From Paraburkholderia dioscoreae (lineage in GTDB: Bacteria > Pseudomonadota > Gammaproteobacteria > Burkholderiales > Burkholderiaceae), in the NCBI RefSeq assembly GCF_902459535.1, contig NZ_LR699553.1, positions 2,728,001 through 2,792,000 of the forward strand: a DNA stretch of 64,000 nucleotides. Direction: 5' to 3'. A program made the translations under genes and the position numbers. Shown piece after piece: positions 33,705 to 42,742 of this stretch (positions are counted from its first letter, which is position 1; the number at the start of each line of letters is the position of its first letter). Below the pieces are notes generated by a model that made no database searches, was not told where the DNA came from, and saw only the letters and a list, made by a program, of their open reading frames with translations.

Positions 33705-35663
33705 TCAGCAGATCGGCAGCGGCGATGCGACTCGTTGGGCCAGCGATGCGTTGCTGATTTCCAGGTTTGCAAACTGCACCGCCGTCACGGCCGGATCAGT
33801 GCCTCGGTAAATCCCAAATTTCATGTACGGTCCGAGCGCGTCGTTGTATCCAAGCGGGATAGCCTGATCAAAGATCGAGGCACCATTGCGCCAAACCTGC
33901 AGCAGACCATTCCCGGTGCGCGCGAAAACCATGCGGAACACGTAGTAGTTGTAGACGCCGCGCTGAAATGATTCGTCCACGTACCGCGTCATGGTGAGCG
34001 GGTTCCCCGACGGATAGACATCGGTCTCGGAGCGCGTCTGAATGTTCAGCACATCTCCTGCAATATCGAGCGTAAAACACGGCGACCACGCGAGCTTTCT
34101 CGCGTAGTTGGCGTCGCCGGGCTGTGGGTTTCCGTGCATCTGAATCAGCGAACACCACACATACTGACTACCTGCGTCGTAGACCGGTGTGCCGCGCTCC
34201 ACAAAAATCGCACATGAAATCCAGACGTCCACGCCGTAGGCGAACGACGTCGCAGCCGACGCTTCGCATCGGTCGACCGGATGCCCACTATCAAACGGCG
34301 CCTGGTCACCCTGATGCACTTCGAAACGCTGAAGGGACGCCTTATTGGTCGCGTTCTGATACGCATAGGGAGCGGCTGCATTGCCCTGCACGCCCCATGA
34401 CAATCCGTTCGCACTGAAGGTTGACCCGACGGGAAAGGTCACGCCCCATTTGGTCGGGTACATGACAGCAGAGAATTCAGTCTCGCGCGGAACGCCAATC
34501 TGTGGCGCAAGCACAATTGCATTCTCGATAGCGAGCATGCCTACAGCCGGAACAGGTATCGTCCACCCGCTGCCATCCGGAACAGTGACCTGCTGCCAAA
34601 CTCCGCCTCCGCGCGACTGAAGGTTCACGCTGTAGCTGCCCTTCGGAACTGCCAGCGTCGTCGCATAGGCCGCGCGTGATCCTGCGACATAAGTCGTACA
34701 GTCATGCGCCGATGCTCCATCCTCAAGCTGCGGAAACTGGATATCAAAGGTAGCGTCGAAAGGGTCGCTTGCCGCTCCAACAACGTTGAACTGCAGTCGC
34801 TGATACATGCTCGCGCCCATCGACGCCACGACGAATGCGGAAACATTCACCAGACCGCCAGCGGATGACATCGGCGAGCTGAATCCTGTGATGCCAGTCG
34901 AGTTGTTATTCACCTGCATCGTTACGCTGGAGATGTTTGGGGTGGCCGCGACAATTCCCATTGCCGCGCTGCCCACTACCCCGCCGCGCGAAGGCGCAAC
35001 GCCGAGCGTCAGTGGCATGCGAATGCCGAAACTCGTTCCGGCGGGTGTGCCCGCCGCCCGGTAGACGCGAATCCGCAGCTTTCCGCGTGACACCGAAACC
35101 ACTTCCCACGGCAAACCCGGATCTGAAATCTGAACACCCGACGGCAGAATCCCCCCAGCGTTATACGGACCAACCACACCGCCTGCGAAGGTCGGATTCG
35201 GAAGCAGATTCGTGGTTGCACGCTGCACCAGCAGCCGTCCGCTTGAATCTCTCTGATCGCCTCCCTGAGACACGGCTTGCTGCAGAGAACACATCGCCCC
35301 CCAGATGGAATAGAAGCCATTCATGAAGTCACAGCGGTAGCTCGCGGCGCCCGCTTCGAGACTCACGATCCTTGCTACCAGATCGTCGGTCACACTCAGG
35401 TTGCCGTTCAGGTCTCTTTCGACATATGTGGCCCCCGTGAGGGCTGCCCTTACCGTGCTGTTGCTGAGCAGAGGTTTTTCATCGGCGCCGACTCTCAACA
35501 CGTTTGCATCGTCAGATGAAACGCCAGCATAAAGCTCTCCGGCATAGCCAGCCACCTCTGCCACGGTAAGGCCGACCTCACCCGAACCTTGGTCTCCGTA
35601 GAGCAAATCGGTCCCTTTAACGGGACCGGCAGGCGGAAAATCAACAAGACGGATCTCGTCCAT
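33705..35663 (-). CDS. Tail fibre/tail spike with lectin- or lyase-like C-terminal domain
   Basis: 652 residues. Residues 1-40 (MDEIRLVDFPPAGPVKGTDL, YGDQGSGEVGLTVAEVAGYA) are shared with the neighbouring 611-residue fibre and are probably the virion-anchoring adaptor. Residues about 150-300 are beta-rich. Residues about 410-645 resemble a concanavalin-like jelly roll (WSPCFTLDIAGDVLNIQTRS, YNYYVFRMVFARTGNGLLQVW, PYMKFGIYRGTDP), the pattern of polysaccharide lyases of the heparin-lyase-like fold and of LamG lectins. I infer a capsule or O-antigen binding or cleaving tail spike. Confidence 0.82.
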   Translation of the reverse strand: MDEIRLVDFPPAGPVKGTDLLYGDQGSGEVGLTVAEVAGYAGELYAGVSSDDANVLRVGADEKPLLSNSTVRAALTGATYVERDLNGNLSVTDDLVARIVSLEAGAASYRCDFMNGFYSIWGAMCSLQQAVSQGGDQRDSSGRLLVQRATTNLLPNPTFAGGVVGPYNAGGILPSGVQISDPGLPWEVVSVSRGKLRIRVYRAAGTPAGTSFGIRMPLTLGVAPSRGGVVGSAAMGIVAATPNISSVTMQVNNNSTGITGFSSPMSSAGGLVNVSAFVVASMGASMYQRLQFNVVGAASDPFDATFDIQFPQLEDGASAHDCTTYVAGSRAAYATTLAVPKGSYSVNLQSRGGGVWQQVTVPDGSGWTIPVPAVGMLAIENAIVLAPQIGVPRETEFSAVMYPTKWGVTFPVGSTFSANGLSWGVQGNAAAPYAYQNATNKASLQRFEVHQGDQAPFDSGHPVDRCEASAATSFAYGVDVWISCAIFVERGTPVYDAGSQYVWCSLIQMHGNPQPGDANYARKLAWSPCFTLDIAGDVLNIQTRSETDVYPSGNPLTMTRYVDESFQRGVYNYYVFRMVFARTGNGLLQVWRNGASIFDQAIPLGYNDALGPYMKFGIYRGTDPAVTAVQFANLEISNASLAQRVASPLPIC

Positions 35664-35694
35664 CAGCTCTTATCTCCAGCGGTATTGCTTGGTG

Positions 35695-35916
35695 CTAAAA
35701 ATGTCCCCCGGCGGCGCCACGTCCACCGAGCATTGAGCGGCGGTCACTGCCAACCGCGGCAGATGTCGAAGTGCCAACCAAACGAGGGGGGAAGTCTGCG
35801 GCAAGATCGCGCAGCCGCGTAACGTCGCCGGCTTCGGTCGAAACGTGCATCGGCCTAGCGGCTACAAACGAACAAGGCTCCTCGGTGCCGAAGCAACAAT
35901 GCGCGCTATCCAACAC
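35695..35916 (-). CDS. Possible small protein between the two tail fibres
   Basis: 73 codons overlapping the end of the 611-residue fibre by 11 bases and ending 31 bases before the next fibre. Composition (two adjacent Cys early, Arg/Gly/Ser-rich end) is not distinctive. It mirrors the small gene before the other fibre, which is the main reason to list it. Confidence 0.35.
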   Translation of the reverse strand: MLDSAHCCFGTEEPCSFVAARPMHVSTEAGDVTRLRDLAADFPPRLVGTSTSAAVGSDRRSMLGGRGAAGGHF

Positions 35917-37741
35917 TCACATTCACGACGCCATACTTCTGCGCCGACACCGTGGTCACATCGGCGAATGCGAACGCATCGCCAGTGCCGCTCACATATG
36001 ACAAGGAGCGATTCCGGTCCTGCGCGGAAAGCACGACACTGGCGGATGCTGCAAAGCTGAAAGTCACTGCGTATCTGATGGCTCCGTTATCTGTGTAACG
36101 GAACGAGCAATCAACATTCTGGTCGTTCGACAGATTGGAGCCCCAGACATAGCCGCCTCTAAACATATAGCCGGCGCCGGGGTTGTAAATGACACCAGTC
36201 GTTGATAGCACCATCACTTCGTACGCCTTTCCTGCCCCTGAGTACGGCTGGAAAATGCCTGCCGTTTGCGTCGGATCGATCGGACGCGCCGGAACGATTC
36301 CGAACGACGAGTCAATCCACATCGCAACATCGCCGTACTGCCCACGACAGGCAATCCAATAGACATTCGGATTACTCGAATAAGGTCCGGCGTTCAGATT
36401 CACGCCGGCGCTAATCGTCTGTCGCCCTTGAGCCCATCCGTTGACGAAGTGAACGGAAGACTGAAAACCGCTCGCGCAAATCTGAAGGCCATAGTGCTTC
36501 TTGATTTTGACCTGTTCGAGCGGCGTGTTCCTGTAAAGGACTTCAGTGGCGCCGGCGGTGATTTTGAGCAGATAGGCTTCCTGCAACACCTCGCGCAGGG
36601 CGTTGTTCGGCTGGATGTTATTGACGAGAGAGATGACGATCTCCCGACAGGTTCCGGAGATCACCGCTACTGCGGGGTCCAGCGCTGCGCCGTCGATGGT
36701 CATCTGATACGAAAGACATCGTGCTGTCGGATTACCACCCGATTCCTGATTTGTCGTGCCATGGGAGCCGCCGGTGAAGTAACCAGACCGGCCGCTCTGT
36801 GAAGGATCCGGGTTATTTACGGCCTCGATCACATACGGGCCAAGCCAGTCCGAACCGGCATTGCACACCTGGAGCCAGTCGCGGTTCGTGACCGATGGTG
36901 GCGTCCCACTGTGCGGCGCAACATACACATTCCCGTAGTTGTTGAGGGAGTTGTTTCCCACCGGGCCAAACGTCAACTTGATGTCGTAGGTCCCGCTCAG
37001 ACGCATGGCATAAGTCAGCACACCGCCGACGAGACTGTATGCCAGGGGAAAGACAGCATTGGTTCCTGCACCGGACGCCGCCGGGATCAGACTGACGGGA
37101 AACGGCCTGTAACACGACGGATCGATAATGTGACAATACCCGCTCCCACCAGGCAGATTCGCCTGGATGACGCCTGCACCGGCGAATACGTTCGTGTCGT
37201 ACGTGACGAGAAACGCAATGCTCGAATCCTTTGGACCGTTGAAGTAGCGTGTGACGACGCCGTTTACAATCGGCCCGACTGCGTTGTCGGTTACCGCGGA
37301 GGAGCGCACATCGTTGAGGGCGATGATTGGCCTCGAGTTAGAGGCGCTGTTCGTCGCATAGGTCGTCGCATCGTACTCGGAGAAGAGCATCTGGTAATTT
37401 GGCGTACCGAAGGCCGTAGTGCCATTTCCATACCACTCCAGACGGTAGTACTTCCCTGGTTTTGCCCCAATCACGGTGATATCGAGCAAGCCGGCCTTCA
37501 GATGTGGCTCGCTGCTTCGGACCGCGCCATCGCGCGTCATCGACGCCAACGGGTTGTCGACCAGCTTCATGAACGCATACTTGCTCGACTGCACGCCGAC
37601 CGCGTTTGCATAGCCAGAGATATCGTCCGCAGTAAGGCGCACCTCTCCTGAGCCCTGATCGCCATAGAGCGCGTCGGTGCCGCTGACAGGACCGCCTGGT
37701 GGAAATTCGATTAGACGAATCGTGTCTGTCGTGGCTGTCAA
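35906..37741 (-). CDS. Tail fibre protein sharing the N-terminal adaptor of its neighbour
   Basis: 611 residues. The N-terminus TIRLIEFPPGGPVSGTDALY with GDQGSGEVRLTADDISGYA matches the first 40 residues of the fibre encoded next to it. The rest is unrelated to that fibre, beta-rich, and ends in a compact domain (GGYVWGSNLSNDQNVDCSFR and on) like a receptor-binding tip. Two fibres with one adaptor imply a branched or alternative receptor-binding apparatus. Confidence 0.8.
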   Translation of the reverse strand: MTATTDTIRLIEFPPGGPVSGTDALYGDQGSGEVRLTADDISGYANAVGVQSSKYAFMKLVDNPLASMTRDGAVRSSEPHLKAGLLDITVIGAKPGKYYRLEWYGNGTTAFGTPNYQMLFSEYDATTYATNSASNSRPIIALNDVRSSAVTDNAVGPIVNGVVTRYFNGPKDSSIAFLVTYDTNVFAGAGVIQANLPGGSGYCHIIDPSCYRPFPVSLIPAASGAGTNAVFPLAYSLVGGVLTYAMRLSGTYDIKLTFGPVGNNSLNNYGNVYVAPHSGTPPSVTNRDWLQVCNAGSDWLGPYVIEAVNNPDPSQSGRSGYFTGGSHGTTNQESGGNPTARCLSYQMTIDGAALDPAVAVISGTCREIVISLVNNIQPNNALREVLQEAYLLKITAGATEVLYRNTPLEQVKIKKHYGLQICASGFQSSVHFVNGWAQGRQTISAGVNLNAGPYSSNPNVYWIACRGQYGDVAMWIDSSFGIVPARPIDPTQTAGIFQPYSGAGKAYEVMVLSTTGVIYNPGAGYMFRGGYVWGSNLSNDQNVDCSFRYTDNGAIRYAVTFSFAASASVVLSAQDRNRSLSYVSGTGDAFAFADVTTVSAQKYGVVNVSVG

Positions 37742-37926
37742 CTTTTATCCCCTGCAGAGGTGCTCGTCGTTGACAGACCGATGCTGGTTACAACGCGAGC
37801 GCCAGAGATCGTCACGACCGGCACCCCACTTGTCGTTATAACCGTGCCATTTGGAGGAGGTCCAGGCGGCAGCGAATCCGGACCTCGACCGCGCCGTCGG
37901 TTGATAGAAAGGCCGAGTCCGATCAT
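37738..37926 (-). CDS. Small tail-region protein
   Basis: 62 residues (MIGLGLSINRRRGRGPDSLP, then a Pro and Thr/Val/Ser-rich segment). It overlaps the previous gene by four bases (ATGA) and the next fibre start by four bases, which supports real translation. Similar short proteins with an N-terminal MIGLGLSI occur in phage tail modules; function unknown. Confidence 0.6.
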   Translation of the reverse strand: MIGLGLSINRRRGRGPDSLPPGPPPNGTVITTSGVPVVTISGARVVTSIGLSTTSTSAGDKS

Positions 37927-38204
37927 AGGAGCGCCACGATGTTCTGCGCGGTCGTGCCGGCGGCCTTGATCTGGACTGGACGAACGTCGAGGATCTCGCC
38001 GGCATAGCAGTTCTTGAAAAGCACGTCGACGCCATCCATCCCCGTCAGCGTTACGTCACCGGCGATGCCTACGCGCAACGCGCGCGGTCGGCTTGGAAGC
38101 AGGTCCGAGTTGCTTGGCGTGACGAGGTAGAAAGCCCCCGCCGGACTGTCTAGTTGTGGGGCGTAGGTTAGAAAAGCATCCGGAACGAGTGTCGGTGAGT
38201 TCAC
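37923..38204 (-). CDS. Small tail-region structural protein
   Basis: 93 residues, beta-rich with no Cys apart from one (FKNCYAGEILDVRPVQIKAA). The pattern GVDVLFKNCYAGEILDVRPV-x-IKAAGTTAQNIVALL resembles the small phage proteins that cap or sit beside tail fibres. Overlaps the next gene by four bases. Confidence 0.65.
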   Translation of the reverse strand: MNSPTLVPDAFLTYAPQLDSPAGAFYLVTPSNSDLLPSRPRALRVGIAGDVTLTGMDGVDVLFKNCYAGEILDVRPVQIKAAGTTAQNIVALL

Positions 38205-38258
38205 GATGCGAGCTCCGAGAAAAAGTTCAGGTGAGTGCCGCGCGCTATCGCGGCTGGG

Positions 38259-38795
38259 TTACGGGATGGTCGTGCTCGCAACCGGCAGCTTTGACGCGCT
38301 GCTGGCGATTACCGACCTGAGCGCGTAGACGTATGTGCGCATCGCCGCGGCGAAGTCCTTGAAGCTGGTTTCGCTGAATGGGTGCAAAGCACCGGCGATA
38401 TCCGGATAGTTGAAGGTTGCGGCACCGCCGGGAAAGCCAGTGCCAGCGTTCAACCCCGTCTCGATCGCAATGACGTCCATCTGGCTGAGTTGGTCGATCG
38501 CATACGTGGCATTGATCGCTGGCGAGCCTGTGCTGACTAGTGTCAGACCCGCAGCCAACGCAGATTGCGCCGATTCAACCAATGCACGTGCCGTGAGTTC
38601 GGCGGCGGTCGGTGGCACCGGCGGCACTAGCGCACCATCGGCGACGGTGTAGCCCGGCGTTGACAAGCATGCATACCACTCTTCGTCAGTGATCTCGATC
38701 ACGTCTTGAACGTCGTCCGGAACCGGGCTGTCATCGCTGTCGTAGAAAGCGGCGATTGCACCGTCCGAGTCATATGCTGCGAATTTTTGACCCAT
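38259..38795 (-). CDS. Tail fibre assembly-like protein (DUF4376-type C-terminus)
   Basis: 178 residues. N-terminal FAAYDSDGAIAAFYDSDDSP and ITDEEWYACLSTPGYTVADG match the start of tail-fibre assembly proteins, with the usual VPPVPPTAAELTARA linker. The C-terminal half (ATYAIDQLSQMDVIAIETGL, FSETSFKDFAAAMRTYVYAL) matches the DUF4376-type helical domain. Likely a chaperone for one of the fibres. Confidence 0.75.
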   Translation of the reverse strand: MGQKFAAYDSDGAIAAFYDSDDSPVPDDVQDVIEITDEEWYACLSTPGYTVADGALVPPVPPTAAELTARALVESAQSALAAGLTLVSTGSPAINATYAIDQLSQMDVIAIETGLNAGTGFPGGAATFNYPDIAGALHPFSETSFKDFAAAMRTYVYALRSVIASSASKLPVASTTIP

Positions 38796-38806
38796 GCCTA
38801 TTCTCC

Positions 38807-39724
38807 TTAAATACCGATCGCGAGGCCGAATCCCTGGACAGCACCTGATCCCGGTGCCAGATATGGCGCACTACCGCTCGGAGCAGTGAAGCCGTTCCAG
38901 GTATAGGCAGAAAGTGTCTTGCTGTTTAGGACCGCATATGCTTGCGCGCCCCCTGATCCCTGAAGTCCGGTTAGCAGGGCGGCAAAGCAGTTGTTCGGAA
39001 ACGCCAAGGGAAATGTTCCTGTGGTGGTCGTACTCCCCACGTTGCTGATAGGGAACCATTCGATGATCAGCGGTGGCCCATTGGGATTGGGGATTTTCAC
39101 GTAGCCTATGGATGACAGCGACGCGCCGAACTGCCCCAGTTGCACCGCTTGCTGACTCTTGATCGCGGCTGAAACCTGCAACGCACCGCCGCCTTGCCCG
39201 ATGATGACGGCCGTCCCCGCAACCGCGTTAAAGCGGAAGAGGTAGTTGCCTTGTGCGACGATTTCCCCACCCTGGAGCGCGCCCGTATTGCCGGAGATTC
39301 CTATCGGACCGAGGCCATTTACATTAATTGTGCTGGCGTCGCTGTTCGCATGCGTCGCCCGCATCCCAAAGACCATCCCATCTAAATACTCGGATGGCGC
39401 AGGATTCAGCGTAATCGCATAAGCGTTCACCGCGCCGACGTCGACGGCATAGCTCCCAACGGACATGGCCGACGCCAGATTGGACAGCAACGTCGCCGTC
39501 GTGCCGTCATCGATTACCGGTTGCCCTGTTTTCGCAACGATTAACTGCGCGAGCACATTAGCCATGAGGCTGCTTTGGCGCCAGGTCTTGTTCAGCGCCG
39601 CGGAAGATGCAACTCCCGACTGGTAGCCGGTCAGAACCGCCGACAATGCGGCATAGTCGTCTTGCGACAGGACGTTCGCACCGCCGCCAGTTGCGAACGC
39701 TAGAAAATCATTCTGGATGGTCAT
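38807..39724 (-). CDS. Tail fibre protein with gp53-like C-terminal domain
   Basis: 305 residues. N-terminus MTIQNDFLAFATGGGANVLS with the repeated A...L...Y..G motif and a middle coiled region; C-terminal about 100 residues (GYVKIPNPNGPPLIIEWFPI, FPLAFPNNCFAALLTGLQG) match the receptor-binding tail-fibre domain of the gp53-like group. The third fibre protein of this phage. Confidence 0.82.
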   Translation of the reverse strand: MTIQNDFLAFATGGGANVLSQDDYAALSAVLTGYQSGVASSAALNKTWRQSSLMANVLAQLIVAKTGQPVIDDGTTATLLSNLASAMSVGSYAVDVGAVNAYAITLNPAPSEYLDGMVFGMRATHANSDASTINVNGLGPIGISGNTGALQGGEIVAQGNYLFRFNAVAGTAVIIGQGGGALQVSAAIKSQQAVQLGQFGASLSSIGYVKIPNPNGPPLIIEWFPISNVGSTTTTGTFPLAFPNNCFAALLTGLQGSGGAQAYAVLNSKTLSAYTWNGFTAPSGSAPYLAPGSGAVQGFGLAIGI

Positions 39725-39736
39725 TTAGATTCCGAA

Positions 39737-39762
39737 AAACAAAAAGCCGCCCGAAGGCGGCC
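39737..39762 (-). terminator. Terminator before the tail-fibre genes
   Basis: Minus-strand hairpin GCCGCC-TTCG-GGCGGC (39746-39761) followed by TTTTTGTTT. It sits between the DUF2612 gene and the fibre gene at 39724 and could reduce fibre expression. Confidence 0.8.
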
Positions 39763-39782
39763 TGTCGCGCGTTGAAAGTGCG

Positions 39783-40445
39783 TTATGCCGGGACACCCCA
39801 CGCGCCAGTCTCAAAGCCGGCGACGAGATCGTTATCCATGTCGAAACCAAAAAGCGGTGCGCCTGTCAGGGTCGTCACGACAACGGTGTTCACCCGAACC
39901 GTTTCCGGTTTCAGCGGGATGTAGCCGCCCTTCAGAAGCGCGAGCGACAGGGCGTTCGGCGGCGACCCGGCAATGCAGATGCTGATTGACATGTCGTCAT
40001 GGTCCTGAATGAACACACGCGAACTGGTGTCAAAAATGCTCCGCAAAATCGCCACAGACGTTTCCGCAGTACCGTCCCAGTGATTCGCGCCGATCCTTGC
40101 GCGGATCAGCATCCTGTACGTCTCGTCATCGAGAGTGGTGAGGCCCGTACTTGGGTCGAATGGTCCCTGCCACACTCCCTGGTCAAATCCCAGCCCACTC
40201 ACATCGAGCGAGAAGTAGACCCCGGTGAGCGGCGTGGCGACCTGCCGCCCTATTCCTACCCATAGCCCGACGGCGTCAAGTTGCACGCCAACTGCGTCGT
40301 CCAGATCGAATGCCTCCGGTACCGACTGCTGAAAGTTGCGAAGGTCGACGAAGCACGAGGTCAGCGCCTCGATCGTCGCCATGAACTTGGGCTTATCGGC
40401 ATGCTCCGACGTGACGAGGTCTGTGTAGTCAGATATCTGTGCCAT
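39783..40445 (-). CDS. DUF2612 baseplate protein
   Basis: 220 residues, starting MAQISDYTDLVTSEHADKPK. The pattern LDDAVGVQLDAVGLWVGIGR and TLDDETYRMLIRARIGANHW is the DUF2612 signature, seen in contractile-tailed phages next to the baseplate J-like gene. Presumably links baseplate wedge to fibres. Confidence 0.85.
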   Translation of the reverse strand: MAQISDYTDLVTSEHADKPKFMATIEALTSCFVDLRNFQQSVPEAFDLDDAVGVQLDAVGLWVGIGRQVATPLTGVYFSLDVSGLGFDQGVWQGPFDPSTGLTTLDDETYRMLIRARIGANHWDGTAETSVAILRSIFDTSSRVFIQDHDDMSISICIAGSPPNALSLALLKGGYIPLKPETVRVNTVVVTTLTGAPLFGFDMDNDLVAGFETGAWGVPA

Positions 40446-40451
40446 GCAGCC

Positions 40452-41627
40452 TCAAAAATTAAGTTGCACGGCATCGGGCGTACATGTCGCCGCCTGGTTG
40501 AACAGAAGTGCTACGTCGGGACTGCCTGCTCCGGTCGGCCCGATCAGTGTCAGCGATTCGATCTTGAACGTTGTGCCGCCAGCGACCGATTTTGCAGCTG
40601 CGATGCATGCATCCCATTCGACGCATCCTGCCGCGCCGCCCCCGATCGCGACGCCGTTGATGAAGTCTGAGACGGCTTTCTGAACCGCGGCGCCGGTCGT
40701 CGCGTTGTATCCGGGCAGCGCCTTCATCGCGATCTGGCATCCGATCGCAACATCGGTCGGTCGGAAGATGCTGATTGCGTGCGGGATACGGTACGCATCG
40801 GGAACCACGATCGTTGTTGTCCCGTAGGTGCCCCCGCCGGGTGTCTTCTTGAGTGCGATCGTTTGGCAGATCGCGGTCGCATCGCCACCTTCAACAACGA
40901 ACGCAGTCTTATGACCAGGAATTCCGTGTACGTCCGGCACGCCGTCATCGTTCTCAAATGCCCTATACCGCACGACGCCAGGCAGGTTCGCAACCGCCCC
41001 GACCATCCCCTCAAGCACCGTTCGGGACGGGATTGCCGTCGATACAGCCTGGCGCTGCCGCAGCACTGGATCCCGCTCCACCGGCGCGCCGGGCGACGCG
41101 TCGCTCGCATTCGTGACGGACTGCCAGCCGCGCGTGGGCGTCGCAATTTGCGTCACCGTGCCCGGTGCCGCAATGATGGCGCCGGGAGTCTGGCACGTTG
41201 CGGTCACAGTAACCGTGCCTTCCGGGGGAATGACGACGGAGGCCGGCAGCGACCACTTGTTGCCGGCCTTGTCCTGTGTGACACCATTGTTGATCGGCGT
41301 TCCGGCTTGCCCGATGATGATCTGGTCAACCGTTGAGAAGCTGCTCTTGGCCCGGCTGATTCCATTGATCTTCACGACGCTGGACAGTCCATTACCCTGC
41401 GCCGTCGCCGGCGAGAATGCGTTGTAGACCGCAACAGCGCCGCCATTCGCGTCACTGATTGCCTTTGCAAAGATCGCAACGAGTTGCCCGTCCTGGCTGT
41501 CTCCTTCGAGATAGGTGTCCGGCCCGTATATGCCGCGATACTTGCTTTGTAGAAACTCCAGGACCTGTTCGTACGTCGGCACCCAGATTCCGTTGGCATC
41601 GATAACCGGCGCGGTACTTGTGATCAT
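40452..41627 (-). CDS. Baseplate J/gp47-like protein
   Basis: 391 residues. The VDANGIWVPTYEQVLEFLQSKY start, then GQLVAIFAKAISDANGGAVA and TGAPVERDPVLRQRQAVSTA are typical of the J/gp47 family, which builds the baseplate wedge of contractile tails. Overlaps the next upstream gene by four bases. Confidence 0.9.
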   Translation of the reverse strand: MITSTAPVIDANGIWVPTYEQVLEFLQSKYRGIYGPDTYLEGDSQDGQLVAIFAKAISDANGGAVAVYNAFSPATAQGNGLSSVVKINGISRAKSSFSTVDQIIIGQAGTPINNGVTQDKAGNKWSLPASVVIPPEGTVTVTATCQTPGAIIAAPGTVTQIATPTRGWQSVTNASDASPGAPVERDPVLRQRQAVSTAIPSRTVLEGMVGAVANLPGVVRYRAFENDDGVPDVHGIPGHKTAFVVEGGDATAICQTIALKKTPGGGTYGTTTIVVPDAYRIPHAISIFRPTDVAIGCQIAMKALPGYNATTGAAVQKAVSDFINGVAIGGGAAGCVEWDACIAAAKSVAGGTTFKIESLTLIGPTGAGSPDVALLFNQAATCTPDAVQLNF

Positions 41628-41977
41628 AAGGTTGTCGCAAAACTGGTTTCACCGTATTGCGTCGCAATCGTGATCCGCACGATCAGCGTTCGCGCATCGG
41701 CATCAAATGAACTTATATACGAGGCGATGAGTGTCACGCCCGGCGTCGATAAAACTCGATCCTTTATCACCGCGTCGTACGCGTCTTTGGTGTACTTGCC
41801 AAGCACCTCGGTACGCCACGGTGTGCCGTCCGACGTATCGAGAAACCACTCGCCGGTGAAAAGTGACAGCCGCGTTTTGACTGATTGCGCGACACCCTCC
41901 GCTGAGTCGATATAAAAGTCGCCCTGCTGGTTGCCGAAGGAATAATCGCCGTCGGCATCAAGCTTTCGATATCGCAT
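41624..41977 (-). CDS. Baseplate wedge protein (gp25-like/DUF2634-type)
   Basis: 117 residues: MRYRKLDADGDYSFGNQQGD, SVKTRLSLFTGEWFLDTSDG and WRTEVLGKYTKDAYDAVIKD. The SVKTRLxLxxGEWFLDxxxG motif is the hallmark of gp25/W-like baseplate proteins. Overlaps baseplate J by four bases. Confidence 0.85.
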   Translation of the reverse strand: MRYRKLDADGDYSFGNQQGDFYIDSAEGVAQSVKTRLSLFTGEWFLDTSDGTPWRTEVLGKYTKDAYDAVIKDRVLSTPGVTLIASYISSFDADARTLIVRITIATQYGETSFATTL

Positions 41978-41986
41978 TGGGAAGTC

Positions 41987-42742
41987 TCAATTCGGCGGGT
42001 TGGTATTCTGTCCAGACCCGTTCTCGTGGTGAGTGTGCGTGTCGTCGACCCGCTTCCCGTTGACGACGAACTGACCGATCAGATTGATTGCACCGTAGAT
42101 GGTCGCCGCCGCGCCACTCGCCGCGCGCCCGATGATCCCGTTCATGAAAGTCAGCAATCCGGCGATAGTTACAGCGCCGGAAAACGTTGACAGCGGCGCA
42201 TCCACCTCGAATCCGCCGGGCGCAACGATCGTCACTTTTTGCGCTGAGGGATTGAGATCGACATACGTCGACCCGTCGTTGCTGCGAAGTTGTACCGACG
42301 CCGTGCTTATGCCGCCGATTTTCGTGACCTGCGAAAAGAATCCGACAAAAGCAAAGCCATCGCTGAGGTCGTGCATCCGCGGCTCCATCGGCGCCTGAAC
42401 GCCGCCCGACTGCCACCATCCGTCAATGCAACGGGCCGAGAAAACGACCAGGCATTCGTCGCCTGCCGCGACAGGAAAGGTCAGCGTGCACCCACCGCCG
42501 CGGGGAAAAAATACCGGCACGTCGACGAGCAGCGGTTTATTCACGAACTGCGCGCTACCGTCTCGCGCATGCACCACGCCTTTGATCGCCAGTTGCACAA
42601 CGGCCGTCACGTCTTTCGAGCCACTGCCAAAGTTCACGGATTCGATAATTCCTGGCTCTGCTGTCCACAATCCGGAACGCATCCCTTCCATGGCAACGCG
42701 CAAAGCCTCTTCCGGGTCGTCCCATTGTTCACGGCTGTCCAT
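41987..42742 (-). CDS. Gp138-family membrane-puncturing spike protein
   Basis: 251 residues. N-terminal domain with VDVPVFFPRGGGCTLTFPVA and ECLVVFSARCIDGWWQSGGV matches the Gp138 N-terminal domain; the C-terminus (RVDDTHTHHENGSG) carries clustered His residues that could bind a metal at the spike tip. Punctures the outer membrane in contractile phages. Confidence 0.88.
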   Translation of the reverse strand: MDSREQWDDPEEALRVAMEGMRSGLWTAEPGIIESVNFGSGSKDVTAVVQLAIKGVVHARDGSAQFVNKPLLVDVPVFFPRGGGCTLTFPVAAGDECLVVFSARCIDGWWQSGGVQAPMEPRMHDLSDGFAFVGFFSQVTKIGGISTASVQLRSNDGSTYVDLNPSAQKVTIVAPGGFEVDAPLSTFSGAVTIAGLLTFMNGIIGRAASGAAATIYGAINLIGQFVVNGKRVDDTHTHHENGSGQNTNPPN

